A DNA stretch of 64,000 nt from contig JAIUOA010000001.1 in assembly GCA_020161295.1 (NCBI GenBank), positions 124,001-188,000 of the forward strand. Direction: 5' to 3'. The stretch comes from Bacillota bacterium (GTDB lineage: Bacteria > Bacillota > Clostridia > Peptostreptococcales > Acidaminobacteraceae). The notes under the pieces were generated by a model, which worked only from the letters and a program-made list of their open reading frames with translations, had not been told where the DNA came from and did not search any database. Of the stretch, positions 34,357 to 42,998 are shown one piece after another. Made by a program: the position numbers and the translations under genes. The number at the start of each line of letters is the position of its first letter. The stretch's first letter is position 1.

Positions 34357-35250
34357 ATGATGGAAAAACATGAACAATCAGGCGGTCCTTGGGCGCTGGC
34401 GTCCCGTCGATTACTAAATAATAAAATCGCCGTATTCGGCGGAGTCCTACTCGTGCTCATCATGCTCTTTACCTTTATAGGCCCATTATTTTCACCTTAT
34501 GATATCACGGTCATCGATGTTAAGTTAAGATATAAGCCACCTACATGGCTTCATCCGTTCGGCACCGATATGCTTGGCCAAGATTTAATGACACAGGTAA
34601 TGATCGGCGGACGTCTGTCGCTTGCATTTGCGATTCTGTCAGCCACAGTTACCATTATTTTCGGCACACTTATCGGTGTGGTTTCAGGCTACTTTGGTAA
34701 ATGGATCGATGGCCTTCTCATGAGATTTACTGAATTCGTCTACGTTTTACCATTACTGCCCATGCTAATTGCCTTTACGGCGCTTATGGCATTTAGAATG
34801 CCACCGCTTGAGCGGATGCTCATCACCATGATCGTGTTTGGTTTTCTCAATTTTCCCAGCCTGGCTAGGCTCATTCGCGGTGAGATTTTAACCTTAAAAA
34901 ATCAGGAGTTCATGAGGGCTGCAGAGCTTCTAGGCGTCTCAAAATTTTCTAAGATGTTCAAGCATCTCATGCCAAACGTCATGGGCGTGGTCATCGCATC
35001 CTCTGCACAAATTATCGCAAACGCCATTTTACTTGAACTCACGTTATCGTTCGTGGGCATGGGCTTTCCGCCACCGACACCAACCTGGGGCAATTTAATC
35101 CCGAACATCCGCGGAGACAACATGGTCACTAGTGGACACTCCTGGTTATGGTTTTACCCCGTCAGCTTTATTTCCTTAACCATCATCAGCATCAATCTAC
35201 TCGGCGAAGGCCTCCGTGATGCGCTAGATCCTAAATCTGAGGGGCGATAG
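34357..35250 (+). CDS. Peptide/nickel-type ABC transporter permease (DppC/OppC family)
   Basis: A 297-residue protein with the DppC/OppC layout: N-terminal ASRRLLNNKIAVFGGVLLVLIMLFTFIGPLF, PFGTDMLGQDLMTQVMIGGRLSL, EAA motif FMRAAELLGVSKFSKMFKHLMPNV, and the final SLLGEGLRDALDPK-like end (NLLGEGLRDALDPKSEGR). It starts 7 bases after the DppB-type gene; the start may be the second ATG. Partner ATPases must be encoded elsewhere. Confidence 0.9.
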   Translation: MMEKHEQSGGPWALASRRLLNNKIAVFGGVLLVLIMLFTFIGPLFSPYDITVIDVKLRYKPPTWLHPFGTDMLGQDLMTQVMIGGRLSLAFAILSATVTIIFGTLIGVVSGYFGKWIDGLLMRFTEFVYVLPLLPMLIAFTALMAFRMPPLERMLITMIVFGFLNFPSLARLIRGEILTLKNQEFMRAAELLGVSKFSKMFKHLMPNVMGVVIASSAQIIANAILLELTLSFVGMGFPPPTPTWGNLIPNIRGDNMVTSGHSWLWFYPVSFISLTIISINLLGEGLRDALDPKSEGR

Positions 35251-35368
35251 GTTAAAGCGCCGTGCGCCTGGTTACCACGATTAAATCTATGTTACATCCT
35301 CATGTAAAAAAGTTTTTTATAAACCGTTTGTGATAAACTAGGTCTATAGTAGCATGAGGAGGTTTATC

Positions 35369-35959
35369 ATGAAACAGTTCATAGAATTTCTTAAAAACCA
35401 TGTGATGACACTGCTGGTCGCCATGACCATTGCACTGGTTACGATCATCACATTATTCATCATAAATTCAAACCTGTCCGTTCGCATTAAGACATTAGAA
35501 TCGCTAAATGAACAGCAAAATCGAGAGCTATCCGCAAAAACAGAAACGATTGATGCATTAACAGCGGAAAAGGAAGCGTTAATCAAAAAAATCGCACAGA
35601 CCGCCGCTGAGAACGATGCACAGATGGCCGCTCAGAAGGAAGCCATGGCCGTTCTGGAGAAGCAGCTTAATAATAGCTTCACTGTACCCGATTATGTGCT
35701 GACAGGGTTAAAAACTCACGGTTATGCCGATGTGAAGCAATTCCTTGAAACATTGTCCACGCAAAACGACCTGATTCCCATCAAGGGGGTTTTAGGTGGC
35801 ACCATGAAGTGGTGGCCTTCGTATTCTGTGGTTCTAAATGAAAAATATGTATTCGGCTATTTTGAAGATGGCCATATTTTAGGCTATGCACTTTTAGAAT
35901 ATGCTTTTGATCAAAACAATACTTTAACTTGGAAGATTATTGATGTTTTTACTGACTAA
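35369..35959 (+). CDS. Single-pass membrane protein with coiled coil, unknown function
   Basis: A 196-residue protein. The N-terminal transmembrane helix (about 12-34) is followed by a coiled coil (about 35-100, rich in Glu, Lys, Ala and Gln) and a C-terminal globular domain of about 85 residues (YVLTGLKTHGYADVKQFLETLSTQ, then GTMKWWPSYSVVLNEKYVFGYFEDGHILGYALLEYAF). The last part resembles small uncharacterised domains of Firmicutes surface proteins. GAGGAGG is before the ATG at 35369. Function unknown. Confidence 0.7.
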   Translation: MKQFIEFLKNHVMTLLVAMTIALVTIITLFIINSNLSVRIKTLESLNEQQNRELSAKTETIDALTAEKEALIKKIAQTAAENDAQMAAQKEAMAVLEKQLNNSFTVPDYVLTGLKTHGYADVKQFLETLSTQNDLIPIKGVLGGTMKWWPSYSVVLNEKYVFGYFEDGHILGYALLEYAFDQNNTLTWKIIDVFTD

Positions 35960-36017
35960 ATAGATGGCATCATTTCTTTTATTTCCACGACAAAAAATTT
36001 ACATGAGGGAGTAGGCT

Positions 36018-36836
36018 ATGGAACTGGTAACCTTAGTGGATAACGTCGTTTACGGAGAAGGGCTCGTCGGCGAACATGGATCCTCGTTTCTAATCAAATC
36101 AAAGGGTGTTAAAATTCTTTTTGATACAGGTCAAACACAGGCGATATTATCTAATGCCAATTATCTCGCTGAAGAGCTTCACGATGTGGATTTCGTCGTG
36201 TTAAGCCATGGGCACTACGACCATTGTGGGGGACTTGAGGCGTTTTTATCAGTTAACCATACGGCTAAGATTTTCTTAAAACCAAAAGCCTTCGGCGAAA
36301 AAATTTCCATGCAGGATAATGTCCAGCACTTTGTGGGCTTCAAATTAAAAAAGCCGATTGAAACTTATCCTAACGAGTTCGTGTTCGTTGAAGGTGATAT
36401 GGAGATTGCTGAAGGGATTCACCTCATCGGCGACATTCACACTTATACGCATGATCTCGTGGACACGTCACGTTTTTTTGTCAGGGACACCATGAACTTG
36501 GTACAGGATCCTTTTTCCGATGAGCTATTCATGGTCATCACTGAAGGGCAGCGCCGTTTTATCTTTACTGGCTGCTCGCATAAAGGGATCCTCAACATCC
36601 TGAAGACCGCTTACGAAAAAAATGGCCATCAGCGCTTAAATTATGTGTTTGGCGGCATGCATTTCAGCGGGGCGTTATTAAGGCATTTAGACCAGTACCT
36701 GATGCAGTTCAAGCGTTTCGGAATCGAGGGGCTCTATGTCAACCACTGTACAGGAATCGACGGGTATTTCAGACTAAAATTAAAATTCCCGCAAAAGGTG
36801 TATTACGCCTTCACGGGATTTCATGTTGAACTGTAA
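36018..36836 (+). CDS. MBL-fold metallohydrolase
   Basis: A 272-residue metallo-beta-lactamase-fold protein with the metal motif HGHYDH at 64-69 (HxHxDH), later GCSHKGI with His and a C-terminal NHCTGIDG. This is the pattern of proteins often annotated as 7,8-dihydropterin-6-methyl-4-(beta-D-ribofuranosyl)aminobenzene-5'-phosphate synthase or as phosphodiesterase-like; the real reaction is uncertain. It is a single gene with a terminator downstream. Confidence 0.85.
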   Translation: MELVTLVDNVVYGEGLVGEHGSSFLIKSKGVKILFDTGQTQAILSNANYLAEELHDVDFVVLSHGHYDHCGGLEAFLSVNHTAKIFLKPKAFGEKISMQDNVQHFVGFKLKKPIETYPNEFVFVEGDMEIAEGIHLIGDIHTYTHDLVDTSRFFVRDTMNLVQDPFSDELFMVITEGQRRFIFTGCSHKGILNILKTAYEKNGHQRLNYVFGGMHFSGALLRHLDQYLMQFKRFGIEGLYVNHCTGIDGYFRLKLKFPQKVYYAFTGFHVEL

Positions 36837-36871
36837 AAAAATTGTAATAATTTATTTGAGTAAAATAAAAA

Positions 36872-36938
36872 GGGGAGGGTATATAACGACTAGACTTAGG
36901 AAGACGATTTCTTCATAGTCTATTATATATTTCCCCCC
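36872..36938 (-). terminator. Unusually long hairpin, probable terminator of the Lrp gene on the minus strand
   Basis: On the plus strand GGGGAGGGTATATAA and TTATATATTTCCCC pair, then TAGACT and AGTCTA pair after a 4-base bulge, with an inner GAAGA/TCTTC arm. The whole fold is 67 bases. On the minus strand it is followed by TTTTTATTTT, which fits termination of the Lrp gene, but the length and bulge are more than a terminator needs. Confidence 0.5.
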
Positions 36939-36943
36939 TATTT

Positions 36944-36972
36944 CCTCTAGTATAGCTAGAGGCTTTTTTTTT
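36944..36972 (+). terminator. Intrinsic terminator after the MBL-fold gene
   Basis: CCTCTAG and CTAGAGG pair around TATAG, followed by a run of nine T after a C. It overlaps the stop codon of the convergent Lrp gene. Confidence 0.8.
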
Positions 36973-37423
36973 AGATTTTTTCGTCCACATCGGGTGGCAG
37001 AATCGGTTTGCGCTTCAGTGGGGTCGATAGGATGATGGCTGTTCTCGTATCGCCCAGTGCCTGAATTTTATCGATGATCTCTTCAAGGCGTTTAGTGTCC
37101 TCGCAAACGACCTTTACCGTCATACAATCTTCGCCAGTGACGTGATAGCACTCGATGATTTCCCGCTCTTCACCCGCCATTTTTTTAAACCGGTCATGGG
37201 AGCTGACTTTCATCGCCACATGGACGATGGCTTCCACATGTAACTTTAGTTTTTTAGGGTTGACGATGGCTGCATAGCCTTCGATAACGCCTGCTTCTTC
37301 GAGGCGTCTAATGCGTTCCGAAACGGCTGGAGAGGTTAGATTTACACGTTGGCCAAGCTCCTTCATGGAAATCCGTCCGTCCTGCTGAAGGATTTTTAAA
37401 ATGCGAATATCTGTTGAATCCAT
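36971..37423 (-). CDS. Lrp/AsnC-family transcriptional regulator
   Basis: A 150-residue regulator. The N-terminal helix-turn-helix (DIRILKILQQDGRISMKELGQRVNLTSPAVSERIRRLEEAGVI) covers residues 4-46, and the RAM ligand-binding domain follows (about 65-140, with CYHVTGEDCMTVKV). Lrp-type proteins bind amino acids or other small ligands and control nearby genes. It is divergent from the carboxyltransferase gene, across an AT-rich gap with several TTAATT/TTAAAT half-sites (37435-37490), so autoregulation and control of that gene are plausible. Confidence 0.9.
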   Translation of the reverse strand: MDSTDIRILKILQQDGRISMKELGQRVNLTSPAVSERIRRLEEAGVIEGYAAIVNPKKLKLHVEAIVHVAMKVSSHDRFKKMAGEEREIIECYHVTGEDCMTVKVVCEDTKRLEEIIDKIQALGDTRTAIILSTPLKRKPILPPDVDEKI

Positions 37424-37569
37424 GATTTTCTCCCTAATTAAATTAAGTTAATTATCAAATTGATTTATTTATTAAACTAAGTAAAGTCTATCACTTTTGG
37501 TTATCTCTGTACACAAATATGTGCAAATGATAAACTTTTGTTGTAATTAGCCTATCTAGGAGGTTAGCG

Positions 37570-38967
37570 ATGTCCGCTATCAAAATAACTGAAACCATAT
37601 TAAGAGATGCCCATCAATCTTTAATTGCCACGCGATTAACGACCAATGAAATGATTCCCATATTAGAAACCATGGATGCGGTCGGATACCATGCACTCGA
37701 GTGCTGGGGTGGTGCGACATTTGATGCTTCACTGCGATATCTCAGTGAAAACCCATGGGAACGCTTAAGACTCATTCGTAAAAACGTTAAGAATACAAAA
37801 CTACAGATGTTATTGAGGGGTCAAAATATTCTGGGCTATAAGCATTATCCAGATGATGTGGTGGAAGCCTTTATCAAGCGCGCTATCGCGAACGGCATCG
37901 ACATCGTTAGAATTTTTGATGCACTTAATGACCTTAGAAATATCGAATTGGCTGTCAATACCACAAAAAAAGAAGGCGCACATGCACAAGCGGCGATTTC
38001 TTACACCATCAGCCCTGTTCATACCATAGAGAATTACGTCCAGCTCGCGAAGGACATGCAGTCCATGGGTGCTGATTCCATCTGTATAAAAGACATGTCT
38101 GGTTTGCTGACGCCATTTGAAGCAGAAAAACTCGTGAAAGCTTTAAAAGCGAACATTTCCGTACCGCTTGAGCTGCACTCGCATTATACCAGTGGTCTGG
38201 CGAGCATGTCGTATTTAAAAGCGATTGAAGCAGGCGTGGATATTATCGATACAGCGATTTCGCCATTTGCACTGGGAACCTCTCAGCCTGCAACCGAGCC
38301 GATGGTGGCTACATTAAAGGGCACACCATACGATACGGGGCTTGATTTGGATGTCCTCGATAAAGTTACCGAATATTTTACTCCGATCAGAGAGAAAGCC
38401 ATCGACTCTGGACTCCTTGACCCGAAAATGTTAGGGGTTGATATCAATGCCCTCGTTTATCAGGTACCTGGTGGCATGCTTTCCAATCTCGTTTCACAGC
38501 TCAAAGCGCAAAATGCACTGGATAAATACGATGAGGTGCTAAAAGAAGTCCCAAGAGTCCGTGAAGATCTGGGCTATCCGCCACTGGTGACACCGACGAG
38601 TCAAATGGTGGGGACACAGGCCGTTCTCAACGTCGTAATGGGAGAGCGGTATAAAATGGTGCCTAAAGAAATCAAAGAATACGTAAAAGGCATGTACGGA
38701 AGACCTGCTGTGCCGATCAAACGTGAAATTGTAGAGAAGATTATTGGCGACCAAGAAGTGATTACTTGCCGCCCAGCTGACCTGCTTCCACCACTTTTAG
38801 CTATTGAAAGCGAGAAGATTAAAGAGTATATTGAAGAGGAAGAGGATGTTTTATCCTACATCTTGTTCCCTAATGTGGCTGAAGAATATTTCAAGTTCCG
38901 TCGAGCTCAGAAATATAAAATTGACTCCGATTTAGTGAACATAGACGAGAAGACACATCCTGTTTAA
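37570..38967 (+). CDS. Oxaloacetate decarboxylase alpha / pyruvate carboxylase subunit B-type carboxyltransferase
   Basis: A 465-residue biotin-dependent carboxyltransferase. The HMGL-like TIM barrel (residues 5-270) has ITETILRDAHQSLIATR with the metal Asp, ECWGGATFDASLRYL, IVRIFDALND, SICIKDMSGLLTP, and LHSHYTSG. The PYC_OADA domain follows (to about 450). The usual C-terminal biotinyl domain is absent, so a separate biotin carrier protein is needed; none is in the window. Partners could be OadB/OadG or acetyl-CoA-carboxylase-like subunits elsewhere. It is transcribed divergently from the Lrp gene. Confidence 0.9.
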   Translation: MSAIKITETILRDAHQSLIATRLTTNEMIPILETMDAVGYHALECWGGATFDASLRYLSENPWERLRLIRKNVKNTKLQMLLRGQNILGYKHYPDDVVEAFIKRAIANGIDIVRIFDALNDLRNIELAVNTTKKEGAHAQAAISYTISPVHTIENYVQLAKDMQSMGADSICIKDMSGLLTPFEAEKLVKALKANISVPLELHSHYTSGLASMSYLKAIEAGVDIIDTAISPFALGTSQPATEPMVATLKGTPYDTGLDLDVLDKVTEYFTPIREKAIDSGLLDPKMLGVDINALVYQVPGGMLSNLVSQLKAQNALDKYDEVLKEVPRVREDLGYPPLVTPTSQMVGTQAVLNVVMGERYKMVPKEIKEYVKGMYGRPAVPIKREIVEKIIGDQEVITCRPADLLPPLLAIESEKIKEYIEEEEDVLSYILFPNVAEEYFKFRRAQKYKIDSDLVNIDEKTHPV

Positions 38968-38985
38968 TTCACAATTGGAGGCACT

Positions 38986-39336
38986 ATGCAGAAGAAACCC
39001 AAACTCAGTCGAGAAGAGGTTAAAAAGCAACGCGCACTGGAAAACGAAAAAATGGTGTATGAAAACTGGCAATTCAATCACGAAATGGGGCGTTTCAAAT
39101 ATGCCCTTCGGTTCGGAGCATTTACCTGGGGAATTCCCACATTTTTCGTCTACACCGTCATTATGCTGGTCATGAACTTTTTCTTGAAAGAGAGTTACAA
39201 ATACGATCTATATCAAGCTGTGATCGCTTTCATATTCTTTATCCTGTTTGGAATCGCCTACGGGATGGTGCTATGGAACCGAAATGAAAAGATTTTCCTA
39301 AAAAAATACCCCTATGGTAGAAAAACTAAAGCATAG
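38986..39336 (+). CDS. Small two-helix membrane protein, unknown function
   Basis: A 116-residue protein with a charged N-terminal region (KPKLSREEVKKQRALENEKM, about 5-25), two predicted helices (about 44-65 and 75-97) and a basic tail. It lies 18 bases behind the carboxyltransferase gene, with a GGAGG site, so it may be a membrane partner or chaperone of it. Without a family match this is speculation. A strong terminator follows. Confidence 0.65.
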   Translation: MQKKPKLSREEVKKQRALENEKMVYENWQFNHEMGRFKYALRFGAFTWGIPTFFVYTVIMLVMNFFLKESYKYDLYQAVIAFIFFILFGIAYGMVLWNRNEKIFLKKYPYGRKTKA

Positions 39337-39349
39337 ATTATTATGTTGA

Positions 39350-39384
39350 AACAGAATCGCTTCATCGCGGTTCTGTTTTTTTAT
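39350..39384 (+). terminator. Intrinsic terminator after the carboxyltransferase operon
   Basis: AACAGAATCGC and GCGGTTCTGTT pair (one G-U pair) around TTCATC, followed by TTTTTT. Confidence 0.88.
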
Positions 39385-39392
39385 TTCCAATT

Positions 39393-39450
39393 ATTTACCA
39401 TTTGTTATTGATTTTGGTAAATTATGGATATATAATGGTTTTACCATTTA
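39393..39450 (+). promoter_or_regulatory. Promoter of the Tad-like operon with flanking repeats
   Basis: TTGATT (39408-39413) and TATAAT (39431-39436) are 17 bases apart. Two TTTACCATTT-like repeats flank it: ATTTACCATTT starting at 39393 and TTTTACCATTT starting at 39439, and TTGGTAAA in the spacer is a reverse half. This may be a regulator site. Confidence 0.55.
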
Positions 39451-39465
39451 TTTACAGGAGGTGCG

Positions 39466-40233
39466 ATGCGGTATCTATTAGAAAATGACTATACACAGCG
39501 CTTATATGCCCAAATAGGGGCTGCTTGTCCAGACCTTACCTTACTTAAGCACGACAAAATCAGCGGAATAAGCGAAGATGACACACTCGTGCTCGACGAA
39601 AACGATTGGGTGCATTACATGGCATCTGGTAAAACGCCGAAAGAAGTGATCGTCTTCGGTGAAAACAGCCCACTTTATGGCACCTATCGCACGATCTCCA
39701 AGTATCAGCCTGCCAAAAAGATTCAGTCGGCCTTACAAAGGGCAAGACATCCTATCCTATTGGTCACATCTGATGCAAATGTACCCCATATCGAATCGAT
39801 TCTAAGCGTTATTTCCAGAGTTGTCGAAGTCGAATACACGGTATCGACGAATTATCCTCCACAAAAACCTTTTGATTTATTTAGTTTTCTAGTGGCGCTT
39901 CCTTCTAAGGAACTGCTCAAGAATAGGCTCGATGTCTGTCAAACGCTTAAGGATTACCTGAAGCCTCCTATCAGTGACATTACCAGTATGCTGTATTCGT
40001 TATCCGAAAAAGGGAGAACGGTGGTACTAAGTACACCTTTAAAGGGGGCGCTCGATCTCGCAATCATGGAGTTGTGTGATGCAGTGATCTTTCTGAAAGT
40101 GAATAAGGCCTCCGAATTTATCGCATCATTAACCACCATTAAACCCTCACTCCATTTTAAGGTTATCGACATTTCGAATAGCCCAGACTTACTGCAGCTT
40201 GAAGAATCCATTAAGCACATTTTCAGGAGTTGA
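39466..40233 (+). CDS. Tad operon first gene: TadZ-like degenerate protein
   Basis: A 255-residue protein of unknown family. It has no Walker motif and no membrane segment. By position, before the pilus ATPase, and by its mixed alpha/beta pattern (EVIVFGENSPL, PILLVTSDANVPHIESIL, KGRTVVLSTPLKGALDLAIMELCDAVIFLKV, FKVIDISNSPDLLQLEESI), it could be a TadZ/MinD-like protein whose receiver or ATPase parts have degenerated. TadZ localises the Tad machine at the pole. The call is by context. The next gene's ribosome binding site lies in its last codons. Confidence 0.5.
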   Translation: MRYLLENDYTQRLYAQIGAACPDLTLLKHDKISGISEDDTLVLDENDWVHYMASGKTPKEVIVFGENSPLYGTYRTISKYQPAKKIQSALQRARHPILLVTSDANVPHIESILSVISRVVEVEYTVSTNYPPQKPFDLFSFLVALPSKELLKNRLDVCQTLKDYLKPPISDITSMLYSLSEKGRTVVLSTPLKGALDLAIMELCDAVIFLKVNKASEFIASLTTIKPSLHFKVIDISNSPDLLQLEESIKHIFRS

Positions 40234-40236
40234 CAG

Positions 40237-41433
40237 ATGGAGAACTTTGAACCTACGCACGCAAGCAAAGAACAGCTTAAGAAGGAGATCCTAACTAAAA
40301 TCGGCGCATTCGATATCCCTGCCATTCAGCGGGAAATCACAGCCGTGGTTAGTGCGATGTCATCACTCAGCACAGAAGAGAAAAAGACGATGCATCGCGA
40401 ACTTAATCATGCCATTCTCGGTTACGATGTCATTCAGCCCTATTTAGACGACCCATCTGTCACAGAAATCATGATCAATGGATTAACACCTATTTTTATC
40501 GAAAAAAAGGGGAAACTCCATCAAACCGCCATTACTTTTGAATCCAAAACACAGCTCATGCAGCTGATTCATAAAATAAGTAATGAAACGGGGAGAGAAG
40601 TGAACCTAGGTAACCCGACGCTAGATGCTAGATTGAAGGATGGTTCAAGAGTAAATATCATCCTCGATCCTGTGGCATTAACCGGTCCGCATGTCACTAT
40701 CCGAAAATTCAAAAAGAATTTTAACTCTGCTGGGGAGTTGATGCAAACTGGCATGTTTGACATAAACATCCTGAAGCTATTCGAAGTACTTGCATACTGT
40801 AAATACAACCTGTTCATCGCCGGGGGAACTGGCTCCGGAAAAACCACGTTGCTAAACTGCATCGCAGGCTTAGTGCCTGAAGATGAACGGATTATCACCA
40901 TCGAGGATGCTGCCGAAATCAACTTACCGACGCGAAAAAATATCGTTTCACTGGAGACGAGAAAGGGCCATTCAGGCACGTTTGATATCGATATGAGTCA
41001 TTTGATCAAAAATGCACTACGCATGCGTCCTGATCGTATCATCGTCGGCGAGGTAAGGGGAGAAGAGGTCATCGATATGCTTCAAGCCATGAACACAGGG
41101 CACGATGGCTCCATGTCTACTGGACATAGCAACACGCCACTGGATATGTTAACGCGGCTTGAAGTAATCGCCTCCAGTCATACTGACATCCACCATTCTC
41201 TTATAAGACGCCAAATCATCTCGGCGATCGACTTCATCATTTTCGTGGAAAAGCTGCCAGATGGTCAGAGAAGGGTTACGAAAATCCAAGAAGTGGACAA
41301 AACGGCTAGCGATTATGTTTTATTTCCGCTCTATGAATATGCCAGCGCTGCACCAGCTTCCACTGCCACTTTAAAAGGTCACATAAAGCAGGATGAAAGG
41401 TTGAAGAGGTTTTCAAGCGATGAGAAAGTTTAG
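40237..41433 (+). CDS. TadA/CpaF-type pilus assembly ATPase
   Basis: A 398-residue secretion ATPase of the CpaF branch. Walker A GGTGSGKTT is near 195-203 and the Walker B/Asp box region is MRPDRIIVGEVRGEEVIDMLQAMNTGHDGSMSTGHSN, with the typical His box. It powers assembly of Tad/Flp pili. The following tadB-like gene overlaps its last 14 bases. Preceding residues contain the N-terminal CpaF signature (IMINGLTPIFIEKKGKLHQTA). Confidence 0.93.
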   Translation: MENFEPTHASKEQLKKEILTKIGAFDIPAIQREITAVVSAMSSLSTEEKKTMHRELNHAILGYDVIQPYLDDPSVTEIMINGLTPIFIEKKGKLHQTAITFESKTQLMQLIHKISNETGREVNLGNPTLDARLKDGSRVNIILDPVALTGPHVTIRKFKKNFNSAGELMQTGMFDINILKLFEVLAYCKYNLFIAGGTGSGKTTLLNCIAGLVPEDERIITIEDAAEINLPTRKNIVSLETRKGHSGTFDIDMSHLIKNALRMRPDRIIVGEVRGEEVIDMLQAMNTGHDGSMSTGHSNTPLDMLTRLEVIASSHTDIHHSLIRRQIISAIDFIIFVEKLPDGQRRVTKIQEVDKTASDYVLFPLYEYASAAPASTATLKGHIKQDERLKRFSSDEKV

Positions 41434-42157
41434 CAAGGTTGTTCCTCTTCATCTGTTAAATACAGTTGATCTCCCCAGATGGGGGTTTGATGTGCTCTTC
41501 TACGCTTTGGCCATGATCGCTTATTTTCACAGCCTATTTCTGGCAGGAATTACGGTGGGCATTATGATTCTCATCGCCTCTAAAACCACACGTTATCAGA
41601 AAGACATCACACAGGTCTATCTAGATGGGTTAATCGATTTTCTGAACTATATAAACTCAAACATGGCAATCGGCCTCGGTTTTGAATCTGCGATTGTGAC
41701 CTGCAGTGAAAATCAAAAACGTCACGATACTTTAGCGTCACAAACCATCCAACAGCTATCAAATGCCATCAAATTCGGTGTTGGAAGTCAAGACATCCTA
41801 GCGTCACTCTATCAGCGTTTTCCCATAAAAGAAACCGCACTATTTACCCGATTGATGACCTTAAGTAAGGAGAGTGGTGCAAACCCATCAAACATTGCCT
41901 ACGTCACTCTCGATAAACTGTATTTAAAGTATCGTATACAGCAAGAGGTTGAAGGCATTTTGTTTCAAAAACAACTCGAGATGAATATTTTAACGCTATC
42001 GCCCATCCTCATCATCCTGTTCATTCATTCCGCAGCACCAGATTATTTAAATGTCTTGTACGTCACGTTGATCGGGAGAATCATGATGATCTTTGCCCTT
42101 GCTTTGGTCATCATGATGAAGCTTATCGCTGAAAAAATCGTCAAATTTGAGCGCTAA
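41420..42157 (+). CDS. TadB-like pilus assembly membrane protein
   Basis: A 245-residue protein with hydrophobic helices near 25-55 and two at the C terminus (about 190-235), and a T2SSF-like cytoplasmic core (GLGFESAIVTCSENQKRHD, FTRLMTLSKESGANPSNIAYVTLDKL). It is shorter than a typical TadB (about 300). It overlaps the ATPase gene and is likely the inner membrane platform with the next gene. Confidence 0.75.
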   Translation: MRKFSKVVPLHLLNTVDLPRWGFDVLFYALAMIAYFHSLFLAGITVGIMILIASKTTRYQKDITQVYLDGLIDFLNYINSNMAIGLGFESAIVTCSENQKRHDTLASQTIQQLSNAIKFGVGSQDILASLYQRFPIKETALFTRLMTLSKESGANPSNIAYVTLDKLYLKYRIQQEVEGILFQKQLEMNILTLSPILIILFIHSAAPDYLNVLYVTLIGRIMMIFALALVIMMKLIAEKIVKFER

Positions 42158-42191
42158 GTAGAGAAAATAGTTTAGGAGGAAAAACCAGGGG

Positions 42192-42692
42192 ATGAGGCTA
42201 TTCGATGAATACAACCGAATTATCGAAGAAAAATTACATGCCTATGGCATAAGACCTGCTGATAAAAGGGATTGCACATTTGAAAAAGAACTCCATAACA
42301 TTCTTCAGGAATTTCTAATCGCCTTCGGTGCAGGTTTGACTCTGGATCAAGCGCTTAGGAGCACACTTGAAAAAGTAAGCAACGATCAAACACTCATGCG
42401 ATTAATCAATGCCTCAACAACTGCCATTGAAGCACTGAATGATTATGCGTTATTGATTGACCGAAAAGAGGTATGGCGATTCGTAAGGCTGGTCAATCAA
42501 TACCAGATTACAGGCAGTACCACTACGATTCAGGCCATTGAGAGGCTTCACGATGAATTATGGCAGAATAAATTGCTGGCGATTCGCAAGAAGTCAGAGG
42601 TTGTCACCGTACAATTGACCTTTTTACTGATGCTCTCATTAATCAGTGTCATCGTGGTTTCTATAACCCCAGTGATCCTGTTCTTAAGGTAA
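42192..42692 (+). CDS. TadC-like pilus assembly membrane protein (short)
   Basis: A 166-residue protein with a cytoplasmic T2SSF-like part (LIAFGAGLTLDQALRSTLEKVSNDQTLMRLI, then AIERLHDELWQNKLLAIRKKSEVVTVQLTFLLMLSLISVIVVSITPVILFL). The C-terminal helix is the only membrane segment. A complete TadC has about 300 residues, so this is a half-length version or a divergent clostridial form. GGAGGA ribosome binding site. Confidence 0.65.
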   Translation: MRLFDEYNRIIEEKLHAYGIRPADKRDCTFEKELHNILQEFLIAFGAGLTLDQALRSTLEKVSNDQTLMRLINASTTAIEALNDYALLIDRKEVWRFVRLVNQYQITGSTTTIQAIERLHDELWQNKLLAIRKKSEVVTVQLTFLLMLSLISVIVVSITPVILFLR

Positions 42693-42752
42693 TACCGTTC
42701 TAAAGGAAAGCGGACACTTATTAAGACTATTAATCATAATTAGGAGGTTGAC

Positions 42753-42983
42753 ATGCAACATTTCATTTACAAGATTAAAACAGGAATACAGTATATTCAA
42801 ATAACGCTAAAAAAACTATCGGGTGAAGAAGAGGGAATGGGGACTATAGAAATCGTCATTATCATCGCAGTTCTGATCGGACTTGCATTTTTGTTTCGTA
42901 CATTTGCCATGGAGTTTTTCACCGAACTCACTGCGGGAATCAGAAACAACAATCAAATCGATGATTTATTCAATTCACCCTGA
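42753..42983 (+). CDS. Flp1-like type IVb pilin
   Basis: A 76-residue prepilin-like protein. The segment GEEEGMGTIEIVIIIAVLIGLAFLF has the G/E-containing cleavage area with the Glu at position +5 typical of type IV pilins, followed by a hydrophobic helix (about 31-48). The rest (FFTELTAGIRNNNQIDDLF) is hydrophilic. It is the structural subunit candidate of this operon. No prepilin peptidase gene is present in the window. Confidence 0.8.
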   Translation: MQHFIYKIKTGIQYIQITLKKLSGEEEGMGTIEIVIIIAVLIGLAFLFRTFAMEFFTELTAGIRNNNQIDDLFNSP

Positions 42984-42998
42984 TGGTGGTAAACCAAC

